Shown here: one piece after another, positions 43,505 to 55,156 of the stretch
How the letters are laid out: the number at the start of each line of letters is the position of its first letter
Numbering within the stretch: the first letter of the stretch is position 1
Origin: Apiosordaria backusii
Lineage: Eukaryota > Ascomycota > Sordariomycetes > Sordariales > Lasiosphaeriaceae
Assembly: GCA_030549205.1 (NCBI GenBank)
Contig: JAUKTV010000014.1
Location: forward strand, 310,001 to 374,000
Direction of reading: 5' to 3'
Length of the DNA: 64,000 bases
Notes under the pieces: model-generated
Database searches by the model: none
What the model saw: only the letters and a program-made list of their open reading frames with translations
Told to the model about the DNA's origin: nothing
Made by a program: the position numbers and the translations under genes

Positions 43505-45949
43505 TTACCAGCGGCCTTTGCCACCCAGAGGCATGGCATTGGAGCCATTAGCGCCGTGCGAACGACCTGTGAGGATGTGTTAGCACACATACTTGATCAC
43601 CCAAGAGTAGTTTGGAAAAAACCCACTTACCTCCGCGCCAGCCGCCACCGCCTCCACGGCCACGGTAACCACCGTACCGGCCACCACCACCACCGCCGCT
43701 GTAGCGCGCCATCTCCTCAAGACGAGGGTCAATAACCTGCTTGGCTTCTCTGAGAACGCCAACAAGGTCACGCGCCTGCTTCGCATCTAAAGAGTTTGTT
43801 AGCAGATGAACAACAACTGGAGGAGCGTAGAGGTTGAACGTACTGTCAGTGGTGAAGTAAGTAATGGCTGTGCCGTTAGCGCCGGCACGGCCAGTTCTAC
43901 CAATACGATGGATGTAATCCTCCGAGTTATTGGGATAATCATAATTGATCACGTGAGTAATGTTGCGCACATCTTACGAGGATATGGTTAGCCAAACAAC
44001 AAGCAAAACAGCTGGGCATAGCAACGTTCCAGCATGAACGGGTGACGGATAACATGTTTTTGAGGTATGTTTGCGTGATCCCTGGGATAGTACTTCTCCT
44101 TGGCAGATGGGCTGTCTGATGCGAAAAGAGATCTTTGCCGTGAGTTCTCGGAGCTGCGGGCCTCTCACCGGAGGCTGATGCATATCTTGGAGACAAGCAT
44201 AAGCAGGTTCAAGAAAAGTCAACCCCACGCTTGTACCACAAGAGAATAAAAAGAGGTACAAGAGAAGAATCAATGACGTAGCGAGGGTTTGACGCCTTGC
44301 TACGTTACGAACCCAAGACTCCGCTCAAATAGACCATGTGGATGATACATGATCTGGCAAATTCGCACAAAGAAAGCCCCTAGACAGAAGAGTAAAGCAC
44401 AGGACACAGTACTGCTGGAAGGTTGCCGGTAGGACGGGGAGGGGGACGGGGAGGGGGACGGGGAGGGTTTATACATACCGATACCACGAGAGGCGACATC
44501 CGTGGCAACCATGATGGGGCTTTTGCCCGTCTTGAACTGGTCCAAAACCCAGTCACGCTCATTCTGCTGCTTGTCACCGTGGATGGCTGCACAGAGGTTA
44601 GTCAATGTCTGAGAGAAAACAAGTAGTAGAAAACTTACAAAGGGCGGGCCAGCCATCCTGGCGAAGGAAACGGGTGATTTCGTCGGCAACACGCTTGGTG
44701 CCGGTGAAGATGAGACACTTGTTCTCGGCAGCCTTGTCTTCCATGATCTTCTCGAGCTCCTTAATCATCTTGTCACGCTTCTCGCTCTCGGAAACAACCT
44801 CGACGATCTGGGTGATGCGGTGGTTGGCAGACAGATCCATGGAACCAATAGTAACTTGGATGAAGTCCGTCAAGAAGTCAGACGCAAGATTGCGAACATC
44901 CTTGGGCCAAGTGGCAGACCACATGAGAGTCTGACGGTCGGGACGGATCTGACCAATAATCTTGCGGATTTGGGGCTCGAAACCCATGTCAAGCATGCGA
45001 TCAGCCTCATCAAGGACGAGGTAAGTGACACGGCGAAGGTTGGTCTTGCCAGACTCCAACATGTCAATGAGACGGCCAGGAGTGGCAATGCACACCTCGA
45101 CACCGCGCTGAAGATCGCGGATTTGAGGGCCCTTGGGCACGCCACCGTAGACGCACGTGTTTCTAATCCGAGACGACTTGCCAAACTTGCTGATCTCCTG
45201 CTGGATCTGAACAGCAAGCTCACGAGTGGGGGCCAAGATCAAGACGATGGGGCCATCGCCAGGGGCCAAAAGAGGCTGGGCATTGATGTGAACGATGGCG
45301 GGAAGACAGTAAGTAAGTGTCTTGCCGGAGCCGGTCTCAGCAATACCAACGACGTCGCGACCGGAGAGAGCCATGGGCCAGCCCTGAGCCTGAATAGCAG
45401 TAGGGGCAGGGAAGCCTTGAGCCTTGACTTCGTCCATGACATAGCGGGGGAAGCCTGCCTCATCGAACGTTTGAACCGGCCGAGGCACGTCTCTACCAGT
45501 GATGGCCATGCTGTGCTCGCGTCTGAACTTCTCGACATCAGCGGGCGACCGGTTGGCGACCTCGGTGTGCTCCTTGTAGAAGGACTTTTCGAACTTGGGA
45601 AGGGCGGACATGTCCCACTCCTGCTTCTGAAGACCAGAGCCGAGGGCGGCCATGCGGTCACCACCACCGCCTCCGTAACCACCACCACCACCACCGCCGT
45701 AGCCACCGCCGCCGCCGCCATATCCACCACCACCGCCTCCATAACCGTTGGAGCCACTGTGAGATGCATGTTAGTAAAGTGATCAAAACGAAGGGGTTGA
45801 GGATAGTGAAGGGTACACGACAGAGAGAGAGAGGAAAAAACATACCCATTAGAGTAGCCGTTGGAGCCACCATTGCGATCGTAGCCATTAGAGTAACCAC
45901 CACCGCCGCCGCCGCCGCCGCGGGAGCCGTAACCACCACCGTAAGACAT
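43505..45949 (-). CDS. DBP2: ATP-dependent DEAD-box RNA helicase DBP2 (p68 family)
   Basis: Six minus-strand exons: 45949-45846, 45756-44639, 44586-44479, 43972-43844, 43786-43631 and 43566-43505, giving 558 aa with all phases closing. The N-terminal 80 residues are Gly/Tyr/Asn repeats. The helicase core shows motif I AETGSGKT near residue 172, P-T-R-E-L-A, DEAD near 283, SAT near 312, then I-F-T-G-T-K-R, S-I-H-G-D-K-Q-Q, V-A-T-D-V-A-S-R-G-I-D and motif VI H-R-I-G-R-T-G-R. The C-terminus is an RGG-type Gly/Arg region ending G-G-K-G-R-W. By family it remodels RNA in the nucleus during transcription, mRNP assembly, ribosome biogenesis and nonsense-mediated decay. Introns are 89, 52, 506, 57 and 64 bases. 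The 506-base third intron splits S-R-G-I from D-V-R-N, and yeast DBP2 also has one unusually large, autoregulatory intron. Confidence 0.95.
43973..44478 (-). other. Large DBP2 intron 3 with structured elements
   Basis: It is 506 bases, five to ten times longer than the other introns of the gene, with GTATGT donor, GCTAAC branch and TAAG acceptor. The sense strand begins with a C-rich tandem just after the donor. It then holds two perfect hairpins in a row: ACGTAGC/GCTACGT (44306-44277, 7 bp) and CTTGTACC/GGTACAAG (44263-44231, 8 bp). If retained, translation runs about 50 codons, starting with Ser-Pro repeats, to a TAG, removing the D-V-R-N stretch and motif VI. Confidence 0.75.
44433..44468 (+). 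repeat. G-rich 12-bp tandem repeat, G-quadruplex type
   Basis: Three units of about GACGGGGAGGGG on the plus strand, with many runs of three to five G, so G-quadruplexes are possible on the DBP2 template strand. On the sense strand it is a C-rich tandem that encodes Pro-Ser if the intron is retained. Confidence 0.8.
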
Positions 45950-46784
45950 AATTGCGATTATTGAGATGTTAAAGTCGGACCTGTTTTAGGCGCGATGCTT
46001 GCTGTCGTCGACAGATAAGATTCAGGCTAGGGCGACCGAATCAATTTGCAAGCACTGGCTGGATCGGTTTATTGATCGAGGCAGTACCGTGGGTTGAGCC
46101 GACACAAGAAGAGACTTTGTCGGTCGGGTGAGGGAGGAATATGATTCTGCTGCGACAAGAAAAATGCGCTGCAGGATGAGGTATCGACGTTGCTCGGTGA
46201 AGAAGCGGCGCGTCAAAAACTGGGGGGAAAAGAGATGTGGAGGGTGCAACCCGACTCTGATACAATACCGCAAGATGGACTTGTGGTAAGTGAGTGGAAA
46301 GAAGGATCTTGCGATGGGCAGAGTCCTTTTTGTGGGTTGGTCGAGGGAGGTAAAGTTGAAAGATCTCGGCGAGGCGAGAAAAGTTTTGGGGATGGGAAGA
46401 GGGAAGGGATCAAAAAGAATCGCCCCCCGGAATTTGTCTGGGCCAAAAATTTGTTAGCAGCGCGGCTTGGCTTTGGCTCCAGAAATTATTTTTTCTGTTA
46501 CGGCGAGGCGGTCTGCGTCCGATAAGAGCCGATAAGTGCCTAAGGCATCCACATCTTCCACTGCCAACGGCCCACTTGCGTCACAGATTTGCGACATCTC
46601 ACTTCACCTGCCAACGTCGCAAAACTTCAATTGTTGCTCAAAATCGCTTCAAATCTAGCCACCCCGCTTTTTATGCTGCCCTAAACTTTTCCATCCATTT
46701 CCCATACGGGCCCGTTGGGGCTCACACGACTCGAGCAAAAACACAATCGTCATGGACTCTCTCTCGTTTCACGCTCCATGATCC
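45950..46784. other. DBP2 promoter and THI20-like 3' region
   Basis: Both flanking genes are on the minus strand. Two CCGATAAG copies lie close together near 46519-46535. No further gene seen. Confidence 0.5.
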
Positions 46785-48850
46785 TCAGTGGGAGCTGTAC
46801 ATTTCCCAAAAAGCGATCTCCATCTTCACAAACTATCAGCATCCGTCCTGTTTGTCCAACGGGACCGCAAAATCACTGCGACTTACCTTTGTAGCATGGA
46901 TAAAGATGTTTGCCAGCTCGTCTATGCGGGCGGGGCTTTGAAGCACGGCGTGTCGCTCCAGCAGGTCTTTGTCCGTCATCCATCGTTAGCTCGCTCTGTT
47001 ATCTGGCACATGGTTTCTCTGTCCTGATTGGGCGGTCCATCACTTACCGGAGCCAGTCTTGATAGCCATCAGATAATCCTCCTCCACGTAGTTCTTGATC
47101 CAGGTCCAGTAAACGTTTCCTTCTCTTTTGGACTTGGGGTTGGAAAACAGCATCTTGGCAATAGCGCCGTATCCTAAAAGACACGGGGCCATGGCGATCT
47201 GCAGGGCGAACCAGTCCTCGGAGTTGCCGATATCAAGGACATATCTTGTGTAAGCTGTGCAGGCCTCTTTCTCCTCGCAGCTCTCGATATCCTGCTTCGA
47301 GATGCCGAAGCCACTGCAGTAGTTGATGTGCAGCTCCATTTCTCGGAAGATGTGTGTGACAATAGCGGCAGAAGCACCGATATCTTCAATTTTCTTGGCC
47401 TTGTACCCAGCAAGGGCACTTGCTCGCGCATAATGCGTCTGGTATCGTCGTTAGTAATGCCATCAGAGGATAAAAAGGCGAGATACAGACCAGATACAAG
47501 TAATCTTGAATCAGATACCCCTTGAACGACTCTAATGGCAACGTGCCATTCCCCATGGCTAGCACAAAGGGATGAGTAACATAGCGTTTCCAGACCGGAG
47601 CAACATCCGGCCTTTCAAGCAAATACTTGATAAAATGGCCTCTATCGTTCCAAGTCAGTATGTCTCTTTTTTCTCAACAGGGTCATACCTACGGCGCAAA
47701 TGGCAGCGAATAAGTCGAATGGAAGTGGTTCAACGGTCCATTCCCATTCCCCAGCCCTGGCGCAGTCTTGATACCAGCCTCTACATATCGACACGCCGCT
47801 TCCACTGCCTTGGGCATATCCATCCCTTTTGCCAAGTTACATGCAATAGCCGCTATCCCCTTAATATTAGCACTCCGTCATCTTCCTCTCTTCACCAACA
47901 CAGGATTGAAAAGAGGAATACTCACAAGCCAAAGAACACCCCGTCCCGTGCGTATGCCTGCTCTCCCAATAAGGCGTCTCAATCCTCGTCACCACCTCCT
48001 CCCCCTTCTCATCTCTCCCCCAAAGCACATCCACCACCTTCTCTCTTTTCACCTCCTCCTCAGCAATCACCCCCTCCCCATCAAAAGGACAATGCCCCCC
48101 TTGATCAAAACCCACTTTGGCCCCAAACTCCCCACCGCCCTCGCAATAGCCTCCAAATCACCCACCTTCTCCAACGGCAAATGCCCAAACCCAGCATCAG
48201 CCAGCAATAACCTCGCCTCCGGGAGATTAGGCGTCAGAACCGTAGCCAAAGGCAGCAGTTTCCGCCTCAGCAGCGAAAGCGAGGTGTTGGGCAGGAGCGG
48301 CGAACCAGTCGTGGCAACCATTACCGGGTCGACGACCACTGTCTTGAGGTTGTAATTCTGAATCACTTCTGCCACGGCTTCGATTGTACCAGCTGATGCC
48401 AGCATCCCTTTTATCGTAAATGAACACCGTCAGTAACCAAATTGGCTCAGGGTTAGGGGCCAACGCGCAAAGTGTCTGAAAGTCATTCATTGTACTTGCC
48501 AGTTTTGACAACATCCACCCCAACGTCTGTGACAACGGCGTCGATCTGCTTCCGTAGGAACTCCGCGGGGACGTGGTGGATGTCGTGCACCCCGAGGGTG
48601 TTTTGGGCTGTGAGGGCCGTGGTGGCCGTCATGGCGTAGCAGCCATGGACGGCGATGACTTTTTGGTCTGCTTCCAAGCCTCTGTCATTCTCTTGGGGTT
48701 AGTACAATCTCTCTCTTCCTCAAGCTAGAGATATGGGTATGAATTGGTGAGGAGAAAAAAAAGGGGTGAGGAGTGGGCGTGGATGTAGAAAACATACGCT
48801 CCGCCTGAGGAATCAGACCCGGCAATGACGAGGATCCGTCTTGGTGGCAT
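46785..48850 (-). CDS. THI20: Bifunctional HMP/HMP-P kinase with TenA thiaminase II domain (one-base frame break)
   Basis: Eight minus-strand exons: 48850-48798, 48681-48500, 48407-47926, 47852-47693, 47641-47491, 47438-47048, 46966-46887 and 46823-46785. The N-terminal half is a ThiD-type kinase: I-L-V-I-A-G-S-D-S-S-G-G-A at the start, T-A-L-T-A-Q-N-T near residue 40, V-K-T-G-M-L, V-V-D-P-V-M-V and the T-H-G-T-G-C-S-L-A anion-hole motif near 231. The C-terminal half (from about 295) is TenA: Q-D-Y-L-Y-L, H-Y-A-R-A, L-G-Y-G and M-E-I-A-F-W-E-M. By family it phosphorylates hydroxymethylpyrimidine twice for thiamine synthesis and salvages pyrimidine from degraded thiamine. Intron 2 (48408-48499) uses a GC donor (GCAAGT). 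The frame breaks at the run of six C on the plus strand (48095-48100); one more base gives I-K-G-G-H-C-P-F and a 512-aa protein. Confidence 0.88.
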
Positions 48851-49671
48851 TTTCAGAGTTTGAAACGGCTTTACAAGCAATAATTGAGGGGTTTGCAAGC
48901 GAATTGCTTCAAAAAAAAAAAACCCTCTCAAATTTCAGAAAACGATGTGAGGCTCAATGAGTGATTACTGAGTAATAAGTGATGAGTGGGTGGGTAGGTA
49001 GTGGGGGTGACTGAGCTCAAAGTCTCAAAGAGGGGTGCAAAAGACAGTGGGGTGCCATGGGATTGGCGATGGAGTACGTCGTTACAAATTACTTATGAAG
49101 TGCAGGCTATGAACACCTTGATGTCTGCAGGTTGGTATTCAACTACACACAGAAGGCAAGCTCATTCCAAGCATCTTTTGTGCAACTCGATCCTCCGAAA
49201 GGCGCATCAGATGAACTTACGCCAGACCACCATTCTGGCAGACAGAGAGTGTGCGAGTATCCTGTAAGACGATTGGCCAACACCTGAGGTATCTGATCGA
49301 TACCACTCTCCCGGACACCTCACCAGCACAATACTGAAAAGAATAGTCATCACAACTTCGATGCTCGTCTACCTGCCTACTATTTTTTGGTCTCACAAAC
49401 GCCAGCCCGCTATGCCCATCCCAATCCGTCCAGACATGTATGCAAGCCGACGTAACCATGACCTGTCTACACTGTTCCCTTCGGTTTGCCTCGGCCATCC
49501 TCGCCTATGTAGTATGCACAAAATAAACCAGGACACATCGTGAAACAGAAAACGACTCGCCCGCTCAGAGATCAAACAACCCCCCCACGTCAAGCATCTC
49601 CTATATAAATCTCAAAAACAATCCAAAAGAACAGCTCATGGCATTATCTCTTTCCTACAAAGCCCATTGCT
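48851..49671. other. THI20-like promoter and RICTOR 3' region
   Basis: Upstream of the THI20-like gene and downstream of RICTOR, both on the minus strand. I looked for a TPP riboswitch, which controls several fungal thiamine genes, and did not find its paired core elements. No further gene seen. Confidence 0.5.
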
Positions 49672-52600
49672 TCAAAACGCCCCCTGCGTGCCTCCTCTTC
49701 CCCTGGCCATTCCGTGTCTCCTTGAATGACTAGTGCCGCCCGCAGGGTCACTCACGCTCCTCAGTCTTTCTGTCCTTTGCTCATCTCCTTCACTTCCACT
49801 ATAGGCATCGTCATCGTCACTATCCTCCTCTTCATCGCTGCTCTCCTCTCCGCTACTTCCTTCTTCCTGGGTCTGCTGCTGCTGCTGCTGTTCTTGTTGT
49901 TGTTGTTGTTGCTGATCCCGCTTCATTACCATACCCTGCCTCCTCTGACCCGTACCAAGCTGACTTTCCTCATAATCAGAATCACTCTCACTCTCACTGC
50001 TCCCCCCATCTTCTTGGTTGTCATCATCCCCATACACCACCGCCCTGAGCACGCTCCTCTCAAAAAGACCCACAATCATCGCCCTATCTTGCAGTCGGTA
50101 GTGGTGGCACTCCAGCAAACCCATCACCCTCCTAAACAAGTGCGGCTGTGCGAACGACGAGGCCCCGCTCCCAAGAACCTTTTTCTGATTGTTCTGCGTT
50201 GGTGTTTGCGGTTGCGTTTGAGCCTGGTGCCTCGTTTGCGTCTGCTGCTTGATGTGCATCAGCTCCGCCCTCGCCCTCCTGTAAAGCACCATGTTCGCCA
50301 TATCAATCACCAGCTCCAAGATCCGTTGGTTCACCGGGTCTGGATCTAACTCGACACGCTGAATCTCCTCTGGCACTGACCCCGCCGGCGTGCCTTCTTG
50401 GGCGTCGGCTTGCGCCTGGATAGCCTTGATGAGACTCAGCGACCTCGGACGAGAAGGAACGGAGGGAAACTTTTCTCTTTCCGTCTTTTGTGTATCGGGT
50501 AACTGGATATTGGTTACTGGAATATGTTTCCAAGGTTTGAGAGAGAAGAGCTGGCTCAGCTCAGTTGGGACGCAAAAGCCGAGAGACTGGCCAAGGATGT
50601 TTGTGTTGGAGTCCCAGCCATTCTCTGACAAGATTTCCAGCCCGTGAATGGAGCGTGAGATCAAACCAAGGACAAAAAAGGCAGTGCCGCGAAGACTCAT
50701 AACTTCGTGATTCTGAGCTATGTTGATGATTTGCTCCACAACATCGCAGGACTCTAAGAAGGGTGCGCCGAGCTCCATTGATCCGACGTTGCCTACTGCC
50801 CAAAGGCAGCCCTTGACTTTGACCATCATCTCTGGATCGTCGGATTGCATGCCGTACTCGCGAATCGTGGCGACAAACTCGTTAAAGTGGCCCTTGTCGC
50901 TGAGAAGCCGGCAGCCTTCTTGTGTACGGGTAAGCTCACGGTAGAAGTGTGGCGGAACGTGGCTATCGGCCTCCATCTCCTGCTCGTCATCAAAAACACT
51001 GATTCTGTTGGTATGATCGTCCTGGTGATCCATAAAAGACCGTGCCAGGCTGGCCTCGATAACACTGACATAAGAGTCATTGCGACCGAGGAACCAGTCA
51101 TCCATTTCGTTGCTGATGTAGTCCAGTCCATCGAGATAGTGATACCCAATGGAGGTTGACAAGAAGCGCAGGAGGAGGGGAGCTCCTATCTCCCCCAGGT
51201 GATCCAGCGCCGGTCGACACTCGACAATGTACTTCAGGTGGTTCTTGGTGTTGCACGCCTTTTCAAGAATTTTGACCGCCGTTTGACAGACCTCAACTTC
51301 TGGATCATATAGCTGAGTAACCAAAAGCTGAATGGCCCATTTCGAATCAACAGGTTCATGGCCTTGAGAGTCCAGACGGGGACGGGTTGCATATTTCCGC
51401 AACGCATTGGTAGCATGTATCCTGATGTCCTTGGTCCCTGCTGTCAGTGATTTTGACAGAATGATCCGAGAGTGGCCTTGGATAGAATAGTCAAAGTTAG
51501 AGATCATGAGCTTGATGATGTCTGGCCGTTGCTTGAGATCAACAATGCGATATAGCATGTTGAAGATCCGCCACCTGTCCAACATTTGAATACCTTTGGG
51601 GTCACCGCTCAAGACACCAAGCATGGGAAAGTAGCCACCACTCAGCGTATCCGTGAGCCCGTCCCGAGAAAACATTGGCTCTTGAGCGGTCAAACCACTG
51701 GTTGGGTCGCACTGCGCCAAACATTCGGCAATCTGCCGCAACAGTTTGTTGTCCGTCAGATATCTCACGCCTTCGGGACTCTGCAGCAGAGTGTGCATCA
51801 AGGCACACCCGACCCGCACATATTTTTGCGTATTTCTCGAGCTTTTGAGGCTGGAAAACCTGTACTTGAACGGCCGATAGAAGCTCATGATTCTTTTCAA
51901 GAATTTCGATGCCTTCACAGCCTCTTCGAGCCTCTTTCCATTCACCAATGGCCCCTCAATTAGCTTAAGAATCACATCCCAGTTCCACTTGGTGTAATTG
52001 GAGCTATTCAAAACCACCGAATCGAGAATAAGCACCCTGAATGTCGCATCGTCACAATTGACCGCTGCCGTGTTGCTTTTGGGATGGTCATCTAAGATGC
52101 TGAGGTCCATATTGTTGTTTGGAGAGGGGAGAAAAGACGAAGGAGAGGATCTATACAACGTTTTGCTCACGCTGCTGATCTGGAAGATGACACCCGAGGC
52201 GGTGAACCGATTTTCGTCCTTTAATCGGGCAGCGGCAATGAACAGCTCAGGGAGCAACTGTATCTCACTACTCCATGATCGTGGAAGCAAGTGGCTCGCT
52301 AGTTTTAGAACTTCTCCTATTAACAGCGTTGATTTTCGTTTTAAGGTTGGATTTTCGTTGTCCTGTGTTAGTGTCAGGAGGGCTGGTACCACCCCGGCCT
52401 TGATGAAAATGGCGAGCAAAAGTGCTGTGTAGTGCTCGACAAAGTTTTGTTCGCCCCCGTCGTCTTCATATTCGCCATGGGGGACTTTGGTAGTAGTTGT
52501 TTTGAGGTTTGTGACCCGGCCATAAGTGGTGAGCCGTCTTCCGGCCAGGAAGGAGGTCGCCCAGGCCGGGGATTTTATTCGCAGAAGTGAAAATATCAGG

Positions 52601-54440
52601 TCCATGATGGTCTCCCTGATAGGTCCTGTTTGTGCCACCATGCTATTGATCATGGACCTAATGGCACGGAAATTGTATATGGACAGACTCATCAAACCGG
52701 ACCATGATTTAAGCGCTGAGGAGACGGCTTTGGCGCTCTGTTTCAGAATTCGTTCATTGGATGACAGCTCGTCCGTGAAGGCGGTAAAAAGAACCTCCAG
52801 CTCATTCCCAGGGCGCAGGTACTGACGCCTCTCTGGTGCATCAAGGAGGTAAAGAAACGCTGCTGTTAAACTTTCTGAAGCCTTGTATGACCCGTCCGCC
52901 AGAGCCTCGTGCAACGGAGCCAGCCCACCTGAAGCTATCAGGAGGCGGGGATCGCGCACTAAGATTTCTGCCAATGTCTCCAGGCAGATGGGTCGTAGTC
53001 TTTCTTCTGGCTCCTCTGCCACGGCGGCGATGGCTCTGACCACAGCCCTAGAAATCTCCCGGACACCATCCTTGACATCAAGAAAGGCACGCACGAACTT
53101 GAGCGCCTGTTCTCGCTCGACGTCGGATTTTCGGTCCTTTGCCAACGACCTGATATAACGTATTAGCATCTTTTTTTTCATGAGCAATACATCTGCAGCA
53201 TAGTTTAGCTTACCAAGTGACTAGATAATCCGTGTTGAGAGTGCGAATATTTTGAAGTGAGGTTATGTCGGAGATGGCGTATCGAATCATCCGGTACCCA
53301 GCAGCAACCACCTCGCGGCTTTCGCTCAAGAGAAGGGCTTGCATGCGGAGGCCAAATACAGACCAGACCAGGTCGTATTTGAGCGTGGGATGCCTCCTGA
53401 ACAGATCAACGAGACTGTTGGCTCTCGAGACATAGTAATCCGGGGTCATGCCAGCCACTTCTAAGGCCTGGAGAGTCTCAGCAAGCGCAAATGTGGGAGA
53501 CTCGGTCGGCTCGTCTATATCAGACCCAGCTCCGCTCCTCGAGAGACTGGGAGGTGACCGCAGACCGCTTCCAGCCGATATCGTGACATCGATCCTGGAC
53601 CTCGTCGGCGTCGTTGGTCCTGCCTTTGTCCGTTGCTGAGCATCTGTAATCCTCTGCCGCAGGTCCTTGATCCGTTTATTAGAGGAAACAAGCTCGGCCT
53701 CGACTCTCTGACGCTGCTCCTTTGTTTGTTTTGCTTTTTTGCTGTTCAGTGCCTCCAGCATGTTCTCACTGCCTTCCTTAATTTTCATCTCCCGACTCAG
53801 GGCATCCCGAAGATAGGCAATATTGCGCTCTTGTGTGCGGTTATCGTCCTCGTCTAACTTCTCCAGTGCAAACATGTCGGGCCGCGAGCCGGCGCGGGAG
53901 AGGTTGAGCTGGCTCCTGAGCTCAGAACTAAAACTTCCCGGCATGGGTGACGGGTTCAACGAGCCACCCCGAGGCGCAAAAGTCACGGCAGAGGCCGAGA
54001 GGTTTCTGCCGGCGTTGGCGCCTGGAGGCTGCAGTCCATCTCCACGGTCGAGGCTCGGCCGAGGGTTCGAGGTGGTCGATACATAGCTTCCTGCTTGTTG
54101 TTGTTGCGTACCCTGTTGCTGCTGCTGCTGTGGTGTCTGCTGCTGCTGCTGCTGTTGCTGTTGCTGTTGCTGTACCTGCTGCTGGCGGAGCGGAGACTGC
54201 TGCTGCTGCGAGACGTAGGACTTTTGTGTGGGCGTCGCCGAGGCGCTCAGCATGGTGGATGGCCCGGCCATTTGCCCTCCACGCTTGACGCTCTCGACGC
54301 TCTCGCCGTCTCTTCGATCGGAATTTGCATTCGATTCGGAGCGTTCGCCGGGGCCAGTTGGTGGTCGTCCCTTGCCCGGCGCATGGATTCTCAGATTTGT
54401 CGAGGCTCCCAAGGTTTGGCCAAAAGAATGCTGGTGAGGG
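49672..54440 (-). CDS. AVO3: RICTOR/Ste16/Avo3-like TORC2 subunit
   Basis: Two recognised minus-strand exons, up to 54440-53214 and 53149-49672, joined over a 64-base intron (GTAAGC donor, GCTAATAC branch, ATCAG acceptor) that gives Y-L-V-T-W then S-L-A-K-D-R-K. About 1,567 aa. An N-terminal low-complexity region with a long polyglutamine tract (54105-54200) precedes a coiled coil (E-Q-R-Q-R-V-E-A-E-L), then the long helical-repeat body typical of RICTOR: T-D-Y-L-V-T near the join, E-Q-A-L-K-F-V-R, F-L-A-G-R-R-L-T-T-Y-G-R-V, and D-R-W-R-I-F-N-M-L-Y-R-I-V. A second polyQ run and an acidic Ser-rich stretch lie near the C-terminus. By family it is the defining subunit of TORC2, at the plasma membrane, controlling AGC kinases and actin. 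The first in-frame ATG is 54271, but coding-like frame continues to a CATAG acceptor at 54441, so a short first exon is probably missing. Confidence 0.85.
54105..54200 (-). repeat. CAG/CTG repeats encoding polyglutamine in RICTOR
   Basis: Imperfect CTG triplets on the plus strand, CAG on the sense strand, encode several glutamine runs broken by Pro, Val, Thr and Gly. A shorter second tract lies at about 49870-49920. Such tracts vary in length between strains. Confidence 0.85.
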
Positions 54441-55111
54441 CTATGTGACGTAGATGGTCATTGCAGTGGTACCGTGGGCGCGGTCCAGTCGCGTGGGCGC
54501 CTTCGCTGCTTTCACGGCAACCGTATGTATCAATCTGTCAAGCGGGCGACCCAGGGAGTTGGGGCGGTGGAAAGAGCCAAGTTCCTGGACGATCCACTTC
54601 TCCAGTTGTTGTGCAGCCAGGATCAAGATCATGAAGGTGGTGGTCGGTGCGCACAGTGTTCGGTCTGGGGCTCCCACAGTACTCTCTTCCAACCTCGAGA
54701 CAGGAGACATTCCCTTACGGCAACCACAACGTATACGGACCCTGTTGACAAGAAGGCACAAGGCTATCGGCATGAAGAATATACCATGACCTCGATGTTC
54801 TCTGGCAAGCCATTTAATACATTATGTCACGTTACTGTGTGTGGCTTGTGGTCGTGTTTAGGCGGGTGTCAGTGTCACCGATAATGAGGGTTAGGGTCAT
54901 TACGGTCAAGACACTTCCAGATTGTCGTCCTCGTTCTTGGTCCGGAATACCCAGCTTTGAAAACACTTAACTTTCAAGCATGTGAAGGCCCCAAGTATGG
55001 CAACAGTGTTCTACCTATCTATTAGTGGACAATCAGGAACATGATCATTTAGGTCAACAGTTCAGGCTAGGATGCTGAGAGCAAAATCGTCCCCTTGTCG
55101 GCTTCAATCAT

Positions 55112-55156
55112 TGATAAGATAAAACAAGTCTGCAAGGTTAAATGGTCGCCTTATCT
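55112..55156. promoter_or_regulatory. Cluster of three GATA-factor sites upstream of urate oxidase
   Basis: TGATAAG (55112-55118), AGATAA (55117-55122) and, on the minus strand, AGATAAG (55150-55156). Another AGATAA lies on the minus strand at 55563-55568. Closely spaced GATA motifs are the binding pattern of the nitrogen regulators AreA/NIT2, and urate oxidase is a classical nitrogen-regulated gene. Confidence 0.5.

Noticed and set aside
44820..45782. 320-codon antisense frame over DBP2
   Set aside because: Mirror of the conserved helicase exon; no independent support.
49637..49645. GATAATGCC on the minus strand upstream of the THI20-like gene, resembling a TPP riboswitch core
   Set aside because: It lies about 790 bases from the ATG, in the RICTOR 3' region, and I found no CTGAGA partner element before it.
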